NCBI GenBank assembly: GCA_965178125.1
Contig: OZ237761.1
Location: 310,001 to 374,000 of the forward strand
Length of the DNA stretch: 64,000 bases
Direction of reading: 5' to 3'
Source: Bilabrum cf. latius
Taxonomy: Eukaryota > Bigyra: Bicosoecida > Bigyra > Bicosoecida
Shown here piece after piece: positions 33,921 to 46,841 of this stretch; position 1 is the stretch's first letter, and the number at the start of each line of letters is the position of its first letter. The notes beneath the pieces are model-generated. The model was not told the origin of the DNA, made no database searches, and was given only the letters and a program-made list of their open reading frames with translations. A program made the translations under genes and the position numbers.

Positions 33921-36900
33921 ATGGAGACAACGTATCGCGCGTACAAGCCTGATTGTTAGACTCGGAAGTATTACTGGGTGTTTCCATCCATTTGCATGTC
34001 GTCAGGCATTACCATTGTCGCAGCGGTTTCCTGTCTCTTGCGTTCAATCCTTCACGCCACCGCCTGGGACAGGGCAACCTTTGTTCCAGATCGAGTAGGC
34101 AGGTCTGTACCATCTGAAGTATATGGTATCGACAGCAAACCGGTGGACGGCGCCCGCTTAGTTGGATGGGAAGCACTTCTCGGGGTGGGTTGTGGGTCTG
34201 CCATCGCCGCAGCGCTTCTATCCGCTGTTGTAGCGATCGGATGCACCGCCAGTTAGCCGGATCCTTTGAAGCTTGATGGCTTGGATTCTGAAATGTCAAT
34301 GCTACGATCGTCATAGCTCCGGTGGCGAAGGCAGCTCATTGCGATTTCGCTGTCGGTGTGCACCTGCGGCCTGATACTCCAAGAAGCGCTCCTCGGTGGC
34401 GGGGGAGGAGCTGGGTGCCTGGTTCCAGCGCTGATTGTTGCGGCAGCATCCGCAATTCTCGGCCTGGACGACGCGTCGCTGCTGCTTTGGAACACGGTGC
34501 TTCCGTTCGCCGTGTGTGCAACTGGAAGCGTTGTTGTCGACGGAGCACTGCAGGCAGGCAGTGCCCCCGTCCTGCGGGATCCAGTGGCTAGTGCGACCGA
34601 TGGTCTCTGTGCCGTTCTTCTTGTCCTTGTCGCGCTGGCCGGGGCCGTGGTGCAGGCCTCCAGGGAACGGGTCCGCTTCAGCGAGCTGATCGACTCGGAA
34701 TCAAAGCGCTCGTCCATCGCAAAGAGCTACAGGGTCGTCAAGCGGATCTCCATGGCCCACTCGGACCCCGCAACGGCTGCAGCCGCTGCCACCACGGGTG
34801 CCGACACGGCGAGAACCGGTACCGTGTCCACCACCGGCTCTGCTGGCACGGCGGGCACTGGCACGAGCGGAAAGGCGGCACGAGCCGGTGGTGCCGCCGC
34901 GGCGATGGAAATGATGGACCCGGCAGCGGAGCTCGGGCCGGGCACCGAGCTGACCGAGGAGGAAATGTCCCTGTCACCCATGCAGCTGGCCCTCAGGCGA
35001 CTCAAGGAAATCTCGAGGGAGGAGCCCAGGATCAGGGAACAAATCGAGGACCTGGTGACCATCGTGCTGGAGAACACGGCACATGGGGGGAACAGCGACG
35101 CCGGCAGGGGTGGGGGGTGGACGCCGTCGGGGGGAAAAGGAGTGGGTGACGCGCTGGAGGCCACGGTGCGGGGCACGCTGCAACGAGCTGCCAAACTGGA
35201 GATGATGAGAAAGAGGAGGCGAGAGGCCATCAGCGGCAAGCAATCCAACTCTGCGTCCGATGCCTCGATCGAGTCGAAGCAGGCAGCGGGATGGGGTGCT
35301 GCGGCGGGTGGCGCTGCTGCTGGAAGGCAGGCCATCATCGATGAGGAGCAAAAGCAGGGGCAGAGACAGGCGCAGCTGTTCGGTCCGGAGGGCGAAGCCT
35401 TGGACGGCCAGCCCTTCGAAATGGACCCCGGCACCAAGCAGTGGCTCGTGTCCATCCTAGCCCCATGGGAGCAGGATGAGCAGTCGAACCAGGGCCTCTC
35501 TCTAGAGGCAGGCAGCGCAGGGTCCTTTGCAGGAGTCGGGGCAGAGACTTCGCGCGGTTCCGGCCGCCCCGAGTCTGCTTCCAGTGGCAGCGTCACGCAC
35601 AGCACGGGCAGCCGATCAGGCGACGAGGGTGAGGCTGTACCCGGGCCGTCCGGAATGTCTGGCGTCTTGGCACCTTCCACCGGGGGCGGCATGCATCGAG
35701 CCCAGTCGCAGAAGACTAGTGGTGGGACGCTGCAGCCGCCGTCCATGCACAAGGCAACTTCTGACGGTGTCGCACTGGACAGTGGCGGGTCGGAGCAGTC
35801 CCCTCGTTCCGACCCGTTTGCGCAAAGACAGCCCATGGCAGTCAACGGTATGGGTGCATCATCGCATGGCGGTGCTAAAGCACAGAGCCAGAACAGGATG
35901 CTGCCCCGCTCGACAACGACCGCAGTCGCGCCTCGCTCCAACATCTTCGGAAGAGCGAAGGACGCCGCGACCGTGGAGAGGGCCTCTGGTGGCACACCAC
36001 GCCGAGAGAAGCGACGGCGGGGCAGCACAACAGGGGTGCACTCCCCACGGAAAGCATCTGCAGAAGTGGCTGGAGCTAACGGAAAGCCACCCAAGCCGCG
36101 GCGGCAGAGGCGGCTGTCAGCTCCCGTCGGAATGCGGTTCCGGAGGGTATTTGTATCGCTGGACGAGGACGAAACTCTCGTGCGTGTAGACCGTAGAGGT
36201 CGCAAGATCGGGCCGGCGGTGGACAGCGGAGCCTCTTCAAAGCCCTCAGAGCAGGGAGCTGATGTGAGCGCGCACAAGGAGTCCGGCATGCCCACCTCCA
36301 AGCCAACTGCGCCCACCTCGGACGGGTCATCAGGGATTACCGCAGTGGCCGTCAGCTCCGGTGGGGCAAGTACCTCCACAGAGGCCAACTCCAGGGCCGT
36401 TGCTGGCTCTCTGGCTGCGGAAGGTTCCTTGGGGCACACTGCCGGTGGATCGCAGCGGGCACCCGACAAGTCTTTCGTTTTGGTGCGGAAGGGGCCCGGC
36501 CCAACGGGCCCTGTGGCAGCCGCAGCCTCGCAGGCCCAGGTCACGAGGGGAAGCAGCCAAACGGAGCGAAGGAGCGCAAGCGATCCAGACGCATCACAGT
36601 CATTCAAGACAACGACCACGGCTGGGAAGGGCACCGGAGAAGCACCAAGGCCCTCTGAAGGCGGCCGTGGTAGCAGGGCATCAGCGAAAGTCGCACCGAT
36701 GCCCATGGACCACGGCGACGCACACAAGGTCCCCGGTGGCCTGGCCCGCTCCAAGAGAGATATCAGCGTCCCGGTGACCGTGGCCGCGAGTGACAGCGGG
36801 GAGGACGGCAGGGAGGACGAGCCCGACCTGGAGCTGGGCAATCTGGGCGGCACTGGGGGCCGGCCGGGCGCGACACCGTTCTCCCAGACCTTTGGCGGGT

Positions 36901-39900
36901 CTCTCAACAACGTGGATAGGTACTCTGCCTCACCGAAGAACGACTCCACGGATCCCCCGGATGAACACGAGGGTACCGTGACCCGCATGGGCGGGCAGGG
37001 CGTGGCGCCCGGCACGGGCTCCGCACTGACCAAGGGTCGCCGCAAGTCACGTGGAGGAAGCCTGCTTACGACCGAGGAGGTGGCGCAGCTAGCCGAGACC
37101 TCCAAGAGCAGCGGGGAAGAGCCCGGCAGCGGTGATGAGCACGAGGAGCCGTTGGGTCGGGTGCACAGTGGCGGCAAGGCCGATCTCTCGCCTCGGGGCA
37201 GTCGCGCGATGTCTGAGGGTAGCGACAGCGAGTCTGGCAGTGGCCGGCACTCGAGCCGCTCCTCGAAGAACAGCAACGGACGGTCCGACTCGGCTGGGAT
37301 TCCGCAGAGGCAGCCGAGTGTGAAGGACGCTGTGGGGCTAGAAGCAGCGGATTATGAGCAGGTGTGGATCCGGTTCTGGCAGAGCGGGAGCCGTGCACTG
37401 CAGCGGCAGCGGGCTGCGGCGATAGAAGCTGCCAAGGCGAAGCGGGACGGTCGAGCCGCCGGGCTGGGCCGTGCGGCGGATGATGCAGATATTCTCGAGG
37501 GCCAGCGGTTGGGCGTGTGCGGTGCATCGGGAGACGGGGAGGACGAGGACAATGATGATGATGATGATGCTAAGCAGGGTGGAGATCCGGAGCATCCCAT
37601 GGTCCGCATGTTTCCCATCGTGACTGACGACGGCTTCCCCAGGGGCGCGGCCGCGAGAGCGCACTTCGTGCAGACCCCGAGGCTGGCCATTCTAGGCAGG
37701 GAACCCTCGGATGGGTCGGATGCAAAGGCCGTTGTCGGGGGGATCCTGCTCAATCCAGCCATGGCCATCAGTAGGGAGCTCTCGAGGATGAGCGATCCCG
37801 CCTTCGATCCCGACTTGGTGAACCGACTCACCGACAAGCAGGCCCTTCTGGCGAGCTTTATGTACGTACTGATGAAGCTGCAGCTGCCCCGGCTGATGCG
37901 GCTGGACTTGCAGTCGTGCCAGCTGTTCCTCAAGGTGATCGAGGCGGGTTACGATACGACCGTGCCGTACCACTACGGCGTGCACGCGGCTGACGTGCTG
38001 GCTTCGGCCTATCGCGTGCTGCGTCACAACTACGGCAAGTTTTCGATCGATTTCAGGCCGATCGAGATGCTGGCGTTCATTGTGGCGGCGGCAGGTCACG
38101 ACCACGGCCACCCCGGCGTCAACAACGGGCTCCTCGTTAAGACGGGCCACCCCATTGCGATCGATCATAACGACAGCAGCGTGCTGGAGAACCATCACGC
38201 TGCAAGCACCTTTCACGTGCTAAGGCACCCACAGCTGAACTTCATGAGGGGAATCCAGACGAAGGAGTTTAGGCTGTTTCGGTCCCAGGTGATCGAGCTG
38301 ATCTTGGCCACCGACATGTCGCAGCACTCCAAGCACGTGGCTGTGTTCAACGAGGTGGTGGATGAGGGCCTGGCGGGGCGGCACCATTTCCATCAGCCGC
38401 AGTACAGGATGGCAGTCAGGCGAGTTGCCCTCAAGATCGCAGACCTTGGTCATGCCTTCAAGCCCCCGGCGCTGCACAGGCGCTGGAGCTTCCGGATCAT
38501 GGAAGAGATGTACCGCCAGGGAGATAGGGAGAGGAGCGAGGGACTAGACGTGGTGCCGGTCTTCGACCGCACGCTGCTGCCGGGAGCTTCTAAGCACCAG
38601 GTCGGTTTCCTCGCCGCGGTGGTTCTGCCCCTGGCCAAAACGTGGGGCAAGCTCTCCCACTGGTGCTACCCGGCTGACCAGATCCAGGCGAACATTTCCA
38701 TGTGGCAGAGGATGGCCCAGGACGGGACTAAGCTCACGCAGAAGATGCTCGACGCCGTGTCTCCGCCTCCCAGCCTGGCAATCGGATCGGAGGACAAGGG
38801 CATTGAGCTCAGCTCGAGCGGCCACAGTTCGCTCCCGCTGAGTCCTTTGAAAGACCCCAGCAGCGACCCGAATAGCAGCAGCGGTGGCGGAAGCGGGCCG
38901 CCAAAGGGCAGCCTGCCGCACCTCATGTCGGGCCTGTCAGATCGTGGCCACTTTTCCTCTCAGTACACCTTGGGCGGCCCCCGGCACGAGGACAGGAACG
39001 TTCCTCCTGAGGCAGCCATCGTTCGGCAGCTGCCCACGCACTCGGCGAGGGCGCAGCTGGAAATCGTGAATCAGACGCAGGCGCAGCAGCATGGCTCTCA
39101 TGCGCAGGGCCAAGCATCGACCACAACCACGGTGCACGGCCACCCGGCGATGGCTAGGATTCACCCTGGGGCTGGGCCTGGACTCGTCATGCGACAGCCA
39201 TCCAACACGCCCAGCGTCGGCGTAAGGACCAACGACATCGTGTCGATGCATCAGTTTGACGCCAGCAGGGACGTCCCGATCGAGAGCGACAACGACTTTG
39301 GCAGGGTGGTGGACCAGGAGATCTCCACTGTCGGTAGCTTCACGACAGCTCCGAGGTCAGGGTCGAATTCTTTCGCAAGGATGCCATCAGATCAGATCGA
39401 GGAGGCCATGGCAATCAAGAGCGGGCGGATCAACAAGCCGCAGAGCTTCGTGCCGCAGCCCGATGGTTCGAGCTCGCCGGTGGCGAAGGGTGTCGCCGGA
39501 GCTGGCCGCAGCAGGCGCATGTCTCGCCAACAGCGACTCAGCGTCACGCAGCTACCCCAGATCGGTGAAGACGATGAGCATGGACCAGACACGTCCTCCG
39601 GCGTCGAACCGCCCTCCGCGGACGCCGGCGAAGATGCCGAGCTATTTGTAAAGGGCGCGAACCAGGCCGCGGGCATCACGTCAGTCAGTGGAGCAGGTGC
39701 CGGTACAGGCCAGCGAGCCGGCCGATGGGGAGCACACGGTGCCCGAGGGGGGATTGTGGGTGGGCAGGCGCATGCATTGCCAGGGTCGTTGCAGCGAGGC
39801 AACGGACCCGCTCCTATCAGCACCGATCTCCCGACCGCTGCCACGGGAATCATGTCTCCTCCTCCAGCGGCCCAGTTCTCCGGTTACATGGCTCCTGCCA

Positions 39901-41465
39901 CCCAGCAGGTGGAGCAGAGCAGTTCTTCTTCAGCGCACGGCCAGCCCGATGGTGCAAACAGCGAGTACTCCCCCGCTGGGTCGATGACTCATTTCGGCAT
40001 GCATTCTGGAGGCTCTCCGGCCGGCGTCCTGTCGGACGCTGATTAGAACAACCTAAGGTAGCATCCTTCATTCCGGGCAGCGGCAGGAGTAGCGTACGCT
40101 CAGCGAAACGACGGCCAGCCCATGGCTGTGCCGGTGTACCAGCTCGGTGTCGGCGGGCAGGAGACGGATAGGGCCCACGGCCACGGTCGCCTACGTCATC
40201 GCATGACATGGGAAGAAATGTCTGGTTCCTTCAACACAAGCCATGACTCGCCCATCCCCGGGCAAGCGACGGGTGGAAAGGTAGACGTGTGGGGCAACCC
40301 GATTGACGATGCGAGACCCACGCCGTACGATCAATGGCAGCAGAGCGGTGGAGGTGAGAGAGGTGGGACTGGCGATCCTCAGCCTGGGCCTGGGTTCCGA
40401 CGAAGCGTGAAGCAGCACGGAAAACGGTCTCATCAGTAGTAGAAGCAGGCCACAGGACAGAATACTCAGACGCAGCAGCCTGCTTCGTCCGGCAGAGGAT
40501 CAGGGACGCGAGGCGGCATCAAGCCTGCGATCCCAGAGGCAGAAAAAGAGGGTCTCGGATCGGGGGGAGACGGCGACAGCGTTGCCTCTTCGGTTCGCAA
40601 GATCGACTCTGGCAAGTACAACGGAGATATCGCCGCGCTAGATCGCCTCCCTTCTCTGGGTGTGGATAGGTCTCGTACCTCGGTCCAGTCCGGCAGCGAG
40701 TCCGCTCGTCGCGCGGAACGCAGTCAGGAGGGTCTTGATGAAACGCAACCCGGCGATGCTGGAGCGGTCAACACGGGCGGTGGTTTGTAGGTGGCGCTGG
40801 ACACCGCGCGTGAGAGCAGCGAAGATACTGGCGGCAGCTCAAGTCGGTCGAGTGCTGGCAAGCCCCCCGCGGCTGCAAAGGCGCGTCAGGGCGGTCGGCT
40901 GGGCACCGCACGGCCATACCACGGCGCTGCCGATCGTCGCGATCTCGATCGAGATCGAGCAGCGGGAGAGGGAGAGGGTGTTGGTGGCGAGGTGCCAGGC
41001 AGGGGCCCGGGCACGCCCTCTGGTATGGTGGAAGCCACCATCAGCGTGAAGGGCAGCATGGCTGAAGACCTGGGAATGGACGTGCACGGAGGGACAGGGG
41101 GCGGTAGAGTGCCTCACGTGGGCGGGATGCAGACAAGGAGCAGCGGGCAGACAGGCGCTGGCGGTGCAGGCGGCTAGCGGAGTAGCATGGGCACGGGCAA
41201 CGCGTACGAATCGATGGATTCTCTGCACTCGATGCAGGTTGGTGGGGAGCAGGGAGACGGTGCTGTGGGGCGCGCAAGTCGAGGGACCGATGGGGCCAGT
41301 CGCGGTGATGGTGATGGCGATGGCGATGGTGTGCCGCGAGGCCGGCCCGGCCTGGCTCGGCTGCCGCTGGGGTCTTCCTCGATGCTGATGAGCGGTCTGC
41401 GGTCTCCCGCCTCGTCTATATCTCTGTTCAATCAGGGATAGCCCAGAGCCAGCGAAGAACAGTGA
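33921..41465 (+). CDS. Multi-pass membrane cyclic-nucleotide phosphodiesterase (class I)
   Basis: 2514 aa in one exon, TGA stop. Hydrolysis of cAMP and/or cGMP is expected. About five to six hydrophobic segments lie in residues 25-260 (GITIVAAVSCLLRSIL; LGVGCGSAIAAALLSAVVA; LIAISLSVCTCGLIL; LVPALIVAAASAIL; LLLWNTVLPFAVCATGS; LCAVLLVLVALAGAVV). The HD-type catalytic domain is at about 1290-1580: YHYGVHAADVL (His ligands; Asn of the usual YHN is Tyr), GHDHGHPGVNN, DSSVLENHHA and KIADLGHAFKPP. The rest is long, disordered, Ser/Gly-rich. Ten TAG codons are in frame: 33957, 34254, 34314, then 40044, 40059, 40437, 40440, 40788, 41175 and 41439. The first three must be sense to link the membrane helices to the enzyme; the last seven add a 470-residue tail. 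Membrane topology resembles the multi-pass PDEs of apicomplexans. Confidence 0.85.
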
Positions 41466-41695
41466 TTGGTTCCTTTGCCGGTGTGAAAGCGTGCAGTTTC
41501 GAATTAGGAATTCTTGCATCCTGGCCAGTAGCACTACGGACTATAGCACTGCGTGGCACAAGTAAGTTGAGTTACTGCCAGTTGCCAACTCGCATCCTTT
41601 CACACACCGCATATTGAACAACTCACTTGTGTCCATACCCCGTAAGCCTGCGAAGTGTTCTCAGTCCGAACCAATTAAGACGGAACCAAATCAGC
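41466..41695. promoter_or_regulatory. Short tandem intergenic interval, 230 bp
   Basis: It separates the PDE stop from the next ATG on the same strand and should contain the PDE 3' UTR and the promoter of the polytopic protein. No motif is assigned. Confidence 0.3.
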
Positions 41696-44600
41696 ATGGC
41701 TCACTTTGGTCTTACTCTGCCGCGCGAATGGTGTCCGCACACGGTAGATACATTCAATGGACTAATACACAAATATATCATTCCAGTGCTTGAAGACGAC
41801 ACCTTAGCGGAGGCACATGGCTACATGAAAAGCGAAGTGCGAGGTTTCATACAACAGCACTCCAGGAGCTCTTACATCAGCAGTCATGAGATGGAGAAGT
41901 GGATTGTACGCGTATTCGATAGATTCAATGATTCGTGGTTTTGTGTTGCAAGCGATCAGCGCTTTCAGAGTGAGCGCAGCACCATTTGCCTGTCTGTCCA
42001 TGCTGCCAAGCAACTGCAATCTGACGAATGAGAGCAATATGCACATGTTTTTTCGTTCGCAGCTTGTCTGAAATGGATCACACCATACCTAGACATACAT
42101 GACATTGCCAGGCTTTCTCTGGTTTTCTCCAGAAGCGTCCAAGCTGGCCTCGCAACGCATAGGAATGGGCTCTCCGCTTCGCTGAGCCAAGCCCTGCGAG
42201 CGAAGTTCGACCGTGCTGAAATGCCACCATGCGTAGGTATATATTGGTCGCTAGCGTATCGCGTGGTATTATCTGGTGGGCTACTTGTGCGGGCTAGCCA
42301 GCATCTGGCCGAGGAGCCCACGAGCGCATCCGCCATGGACGACCAATGCGAATCAAACGATACTGCGTCGGTTCATGTATCTTGTGGTGGCTCAGACCAA
42401 ATTATCAAGAGAGGTACGTCCTGCGGAGTAGCCAGTACGGCGGGCGGGAACTCATGCGGCGCGTCTCAACATCCGAATCCGTGCCACGGTAGCCCTTTCG
42501 CGGACAACCAAGCAGACGATGATGCTGGCCCGGCCAGAGGCGGGGCAGCCGCTGCAGCTGCTGCTGCCATGGCCTCAGATTCTACCCTTGACTCAGGGAC
42601 AAACGTCAGTGAGTCCCTGCGAAGGAACATGTTGAGATCACCTGTGGCTGTGATCGGTCGTTTGCGAGACGGTGTACGGATGCATCGCGTGGGGCAGGTG
42701 GGCATGCTTCAGGCGCTACGAAGGGACAAAGAAGTGGGTGGTATGGTGCGTGCTCTTGTGGAATGGAATGCGGCTGGACAGTGGCTCTTGGATCATCCCT
42801 CCCAACAGCACCCATTGCACCCATTGAAAAGTGGCATCAGCTGCAGCTCCTCGGCTGTCTCTCACATTCGAGCTGGGCGAGGTCAGATGCAGGACGCCAT
42901 CGCAACATCGCTGCTACTGCTTGCAGTCGCTGCCTCATCCACGGATCTACCGGGACGCTTGCTGGTTTTGCGAGAGGTCTTCATCGGGGCGCATGCCGGA
43001 AGGCGGACCCGTTGGCTGACTCAGCGGGAGCCTCTGTCGGGCTAGCAGAGGTGGGAGGGTACAGACCGCACGCAAACTCCGCAGGAAAAGCTCATATCAC
43101 CGAATCCGTTCTCGGTGCTATCTCCAGCTAACAGTACTTCACAGCTAGACTTACATGTTGATCTATTCAGACCACGTAGCGTGCTGCTAGATCCTGACAT
43201 CTTGGAGCTTGACGAGGCCAGAGGACATCTCGATCAAATAGCTTCCCCTGCCCGGATGATTCCACGCAATACGCATGGATAGATGCACTCAACTACCCCT
43301 GAAGGCTCTCTAGACAGTCTTCCTCCCAAACTTCATGGCCTTCGAGACTTTGAACCGATCGACAGCACAACGCGGGCCCAGGCTCTTGGAATTGATGGCC
43401 CGGTTCCCACTTTGGGCTGTGTCGGAAGACTGCAGAAACGCATGGATGAAACAAGGGTAGAGCAGTACGAAGTTGGCCGTGAGATGCTACGAATAGACGC
43501 TGCACGCTCCATGGAGGTGCCTGGGCTTATAAGGCATGCTCGTGAGGTGGACGAGAATCAATATCAGGGGTATATCTCACAGTGTAGTGAGGTAGTAGTG
43601 GAGCGTGCTCCAGCAGAAACAGAGATATTAGGCCGGCATAGGGTTGTAGCCCAGACAGAGACTGCTTGCACGCCTAGAATCGTACCAGTACAGATCAATG
43701 GTGATACTTACATGTCAGTTGTGCCGGTTACTAGAGATACAGATCCGTGTGCCCCTGCCACAGCCCCAGCAGGCCCTCGGACCCAATCATATCGTGCACG
43801 GGGCCGTCCTCGCCAATCAAGAGCAACGTCAGCGGCGCCAAGCCCTCTGGAAGCAATGAAGTGGCTACATACGCAGACATCGAGTAAAGATCAAGACTTG
43901 CACACAGGGCTTTCGTACATCCTGGAGGCGCACAGTCAGGCAGCTCGGTAGATCGAACGTCTTAATGGGTACTGGTGCTATTGCAAGAATTGGTCCTGCT
44001 GCAGGATTTTCTGCTCATCATACCCCTGGCGGATCTGTCTTGTCTCGTGGCTTGATGCTTGCTTGGTGCCCGTACCCCTTGTGATGTGGCTCGCCCTGGC
44101 TGCCATGACGATTGGACGCGCGTTCCCCATGGCTTGCATGCAGGCCACTCTATTGCACAAGGCCGGCGATTAGGAAATTTCTTCGATTTCAGACTTCCAG
44201 GGTTCAATTAACCACCGCTATAGAGTGCTATATGATTCTACGTACAACTGTGGGGCCGGTGTTGAGCTGCAGTGGAACGGCGACTATGACGTGTAGCAAA
44301 TCAACGATGCGTTCATCAAAGTTGCACAATTCCGTACAAAGGACCATTTCCTGCTGCCACTTGTTCCTGTAGCAGTAATGCTAAGTGGATTATTGTACAC
44401 CGGTGTTTGTCTAGCTGCTCACTAGACATGCGGCTATGGCGGGCAGCTCGTACCGGCGTCCATGCACCTCATGTGGAGCACCTGGACATTCGCAAGGCCT
44501 GATGGGATCCTGAACAGCGATTCAGCACAGTCTATTTGGACATCGAAACGTGTGTCGTGTTGGTCTGTTGGTCCTCCAACATCTGAGAGTAGGCTAGACT

Positions 44601-46579
44601 ACGACCGGTTGAGTGAAATTTCACGTGATTCTCGCGGTGAGGTCATTTCGAGTGAAGCCTACGTTGGAGCACAAGCCAGCGATGCTGCTGCAACCATGAT
44701 GGCCTTAGCGAGCGTTCTATCTTTAGTTGGATGGCAGGCTAGCCTCGCTTGGGACAGCTTACTCGACAGTGGTTCACTGCTGCCGAATAGTAGTACAGAT
44801 GAGGAGTGGACAACTGCAGATGCGAGGCTGTCGGAGGTGGTTAGGTTTCACTGTGCCACAGCTGCCAACTGTATCGTCGCGTGCATGATGCTATTGCAGC
44901 TATTGGCGGTGTATCGTCTGCAGTTCGGATCACAAGAGACCCCGACATGCTGCGGTGCCTCCGAGTCAAACTGCATTCGTGGGTTATGCAGGGCGCAACC
45001 GATACGACTGGCGGCCCTGCTTATTGCCTGCTGGCTATGTATTTGCGCTATGCTCCTCGTGTAGAGAGACGCTCTTGATTTTGAGGCAGTGAATCGATGG
45101 GCTACCGGCTGGCTGATTGTTTTCGTCTGTATCGTCGTTGCCTGGTGCGTCAGTATTGTCATGATACATGATGCCTGCGGGTATTGCAGGAGGTGTGCAC
45201 GTAACCGGCCGCAGGAACCAGAAACTTGCAGCGACTAGATGAATGCATGGCTGTCCACACCGTGTTAGGACTGCCATGACATATCATGGCCTCCGTGGGT
45301 TATAGAGCTGTGTAGCAACTAGTACGAGGTGTACACCATTCTGCTTGGCACAGTCATGGTCTTCATACCAATGATGATGATTTTGAGGCGGTACATGCGA
45401 GAGGGTCGAAGCGCTGCACACCCCTTCTTATTAGCATTCCCACTTATGTCGACCCTCGCTCTTGGAACAATTGGTTCGTTCCTGATCTTGCTGGTGTGTC
45501 GGGCAAAGCCGGGTTCATGGCAGTTGAGACTTTATGGTGGAATTTCCTGCATGCCAGTAGCATATGCTAGATCGAATACGTACGCTGGCACACTGGCAGA
45601 CACCTTTAACTATGTTGGGTATGAACAGGGCACCACTGGACGCTTTACAGACTTGAGGTGGTTGAGGCTGCCAGGCCTGTCCTGTGAAGTAACGTAGCTA
45701 GCTCGAGCGGTCCGAAGACGTCTGAAAACGAGCAGAGTAGGTTCAGACCTAGATTGGCTGGGTTCATAGTATGCTGTACCAGGCAACCATGCCTGCTTTA
45801 GCGAGCAGTGGCCCACAGGTGCACGAAACCTGGCTGAGCACAACGAATACGACCTGCAAGACGGCGCAGTTTCGTGTATATCATTGATTCGAGCGATACG
45901 TTCGTGTTCAACCACGAGCACATACTTTCTGAGACACTCTGTATCACTGGCCAAGAGCCAGTATGGAAATGCAACTGAGGCAGGACTGGCACTGCTGCGG
46001 ACGCATGTCAGGCTTGAGGCTCTGCTGCGAGCAGCAAAACAGTTGCGTAAGCTGCAACAGCAAACTCCGGACTTGGACAGGATTCGGCCACCTGGCTCTG
46101 CCATTCAGCTAGACGCCGCATGCGGATATATGCAGATGCTTTATCGCATGAACCTTTCCGACAGGGATTGCCACTAGATTGAGTGCATGAGCGCGGCTGC
46201 CGTTGGGGCCGCCATGTTGCTGCTGGGAGGGGCTAGGTCGCTCTGCAGGGGGTTCCTAACGGTTCAGCGCGAGCTCAATGCTCATCCAAAGGGTGAACAC
46301 GATGGAATGCATGCTGGCAGTGACTGTTTATCCCATGCTGGAGGCAGTCAGCAGCGGGGGCAAGCAGCCGTGGTTGGGCCGTCACGGCTACGCAAGTTGG
46401 TTCAGCCACTACGAGTTCAGTAGGCATTGGTTGCCGGCTAGAGGGCATGGGTAGACTGTGTGGGTGGACTGAACCACATGTGTAGCACACACTGGGTGCC
46501 TTCAGGCGCAAGGTTAGTGGAGGAGCTAGTCGCGACTGAAGTCGTGGATGGCCATGGTGGCCGCGTGTAGCCAAACTGA
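41696..46579 (+). CDS. Polytopic Cys-rich membrane protein A (lineage-specific family)
   Basis: Exons 41696-41969 and 42063-46579 (93-bp intron, donor GTGAGC, acceptor after a T-rich tract) give 1596 aa, ending in TGA. The frame has 16 TAG codons and no TAA or TGA. Residues about 93-130 (TPYLDIHDIARLSLVFSRS) fit an F-box-like helical pattern weakly. A soluble, Ala/Ser-rich region follows, with the block LRRDKEVGGMVRALVEWNAAGQWLL. Then come eight or so hydrophobic segments, preceded by a Cys cluster (YWCYCKNWSCCRIFC) and separated by loops with N-x-S/T sites and Cys. The tail is helical and Leu-rich. It shares the EWxxAGxxxL block, the Cys cluster and the tail pattern with the oppositely oriented gene at 46842-51136. 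Function unknown; a receptor or channel-like surface protein is possible. Confidence 0.66.
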
Positions 46580-46841
46580 TTCGATTGTTGCGGAGCTCGC
46601 TTGGAGTGAAATATCGACTATGTACGTGTGCTGATAGAAAATGAACATCTAGATGGCATCTGCTTCAAATCTCGAGAACTAGGCCAGTGACACACCCCCC
46701 CGCTACGGTAATAAAATAAATTTATGGGGGACACACATAGGTGCCCATCTGATCCAGTTTCCATTGATTGGCCCTACCTTCGTACCATCGAGACACAGTC
46801 ACGAATGGTGGTGCAGCTTGTGTCCCACATCCCCTGTCTTT
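46580..46841. terminator. Shared 3' flanking region of two convergent genes
   Basis: 262 bp between a TGA and an opposing TAA. An AT-rich run with overlapping AATAAA-type hexamers (AATAAAATAAAT at about 46712) stands out in otherwise GC-rich DNA and could serve as polyadenylation signal for the plus-strand gene. Confidence 0.4.

Noticed and set aside
41696-42031. A 111-aa stand-alone protein resembling dynein light chain LC8
   Set aside because: A GTGAGC donor at 41970 and a T-rich acceptor at 42062 join this exon in frame to the 4.5-kb downstream frame; the LC8 resemblance was only a short W-x-C stretch.
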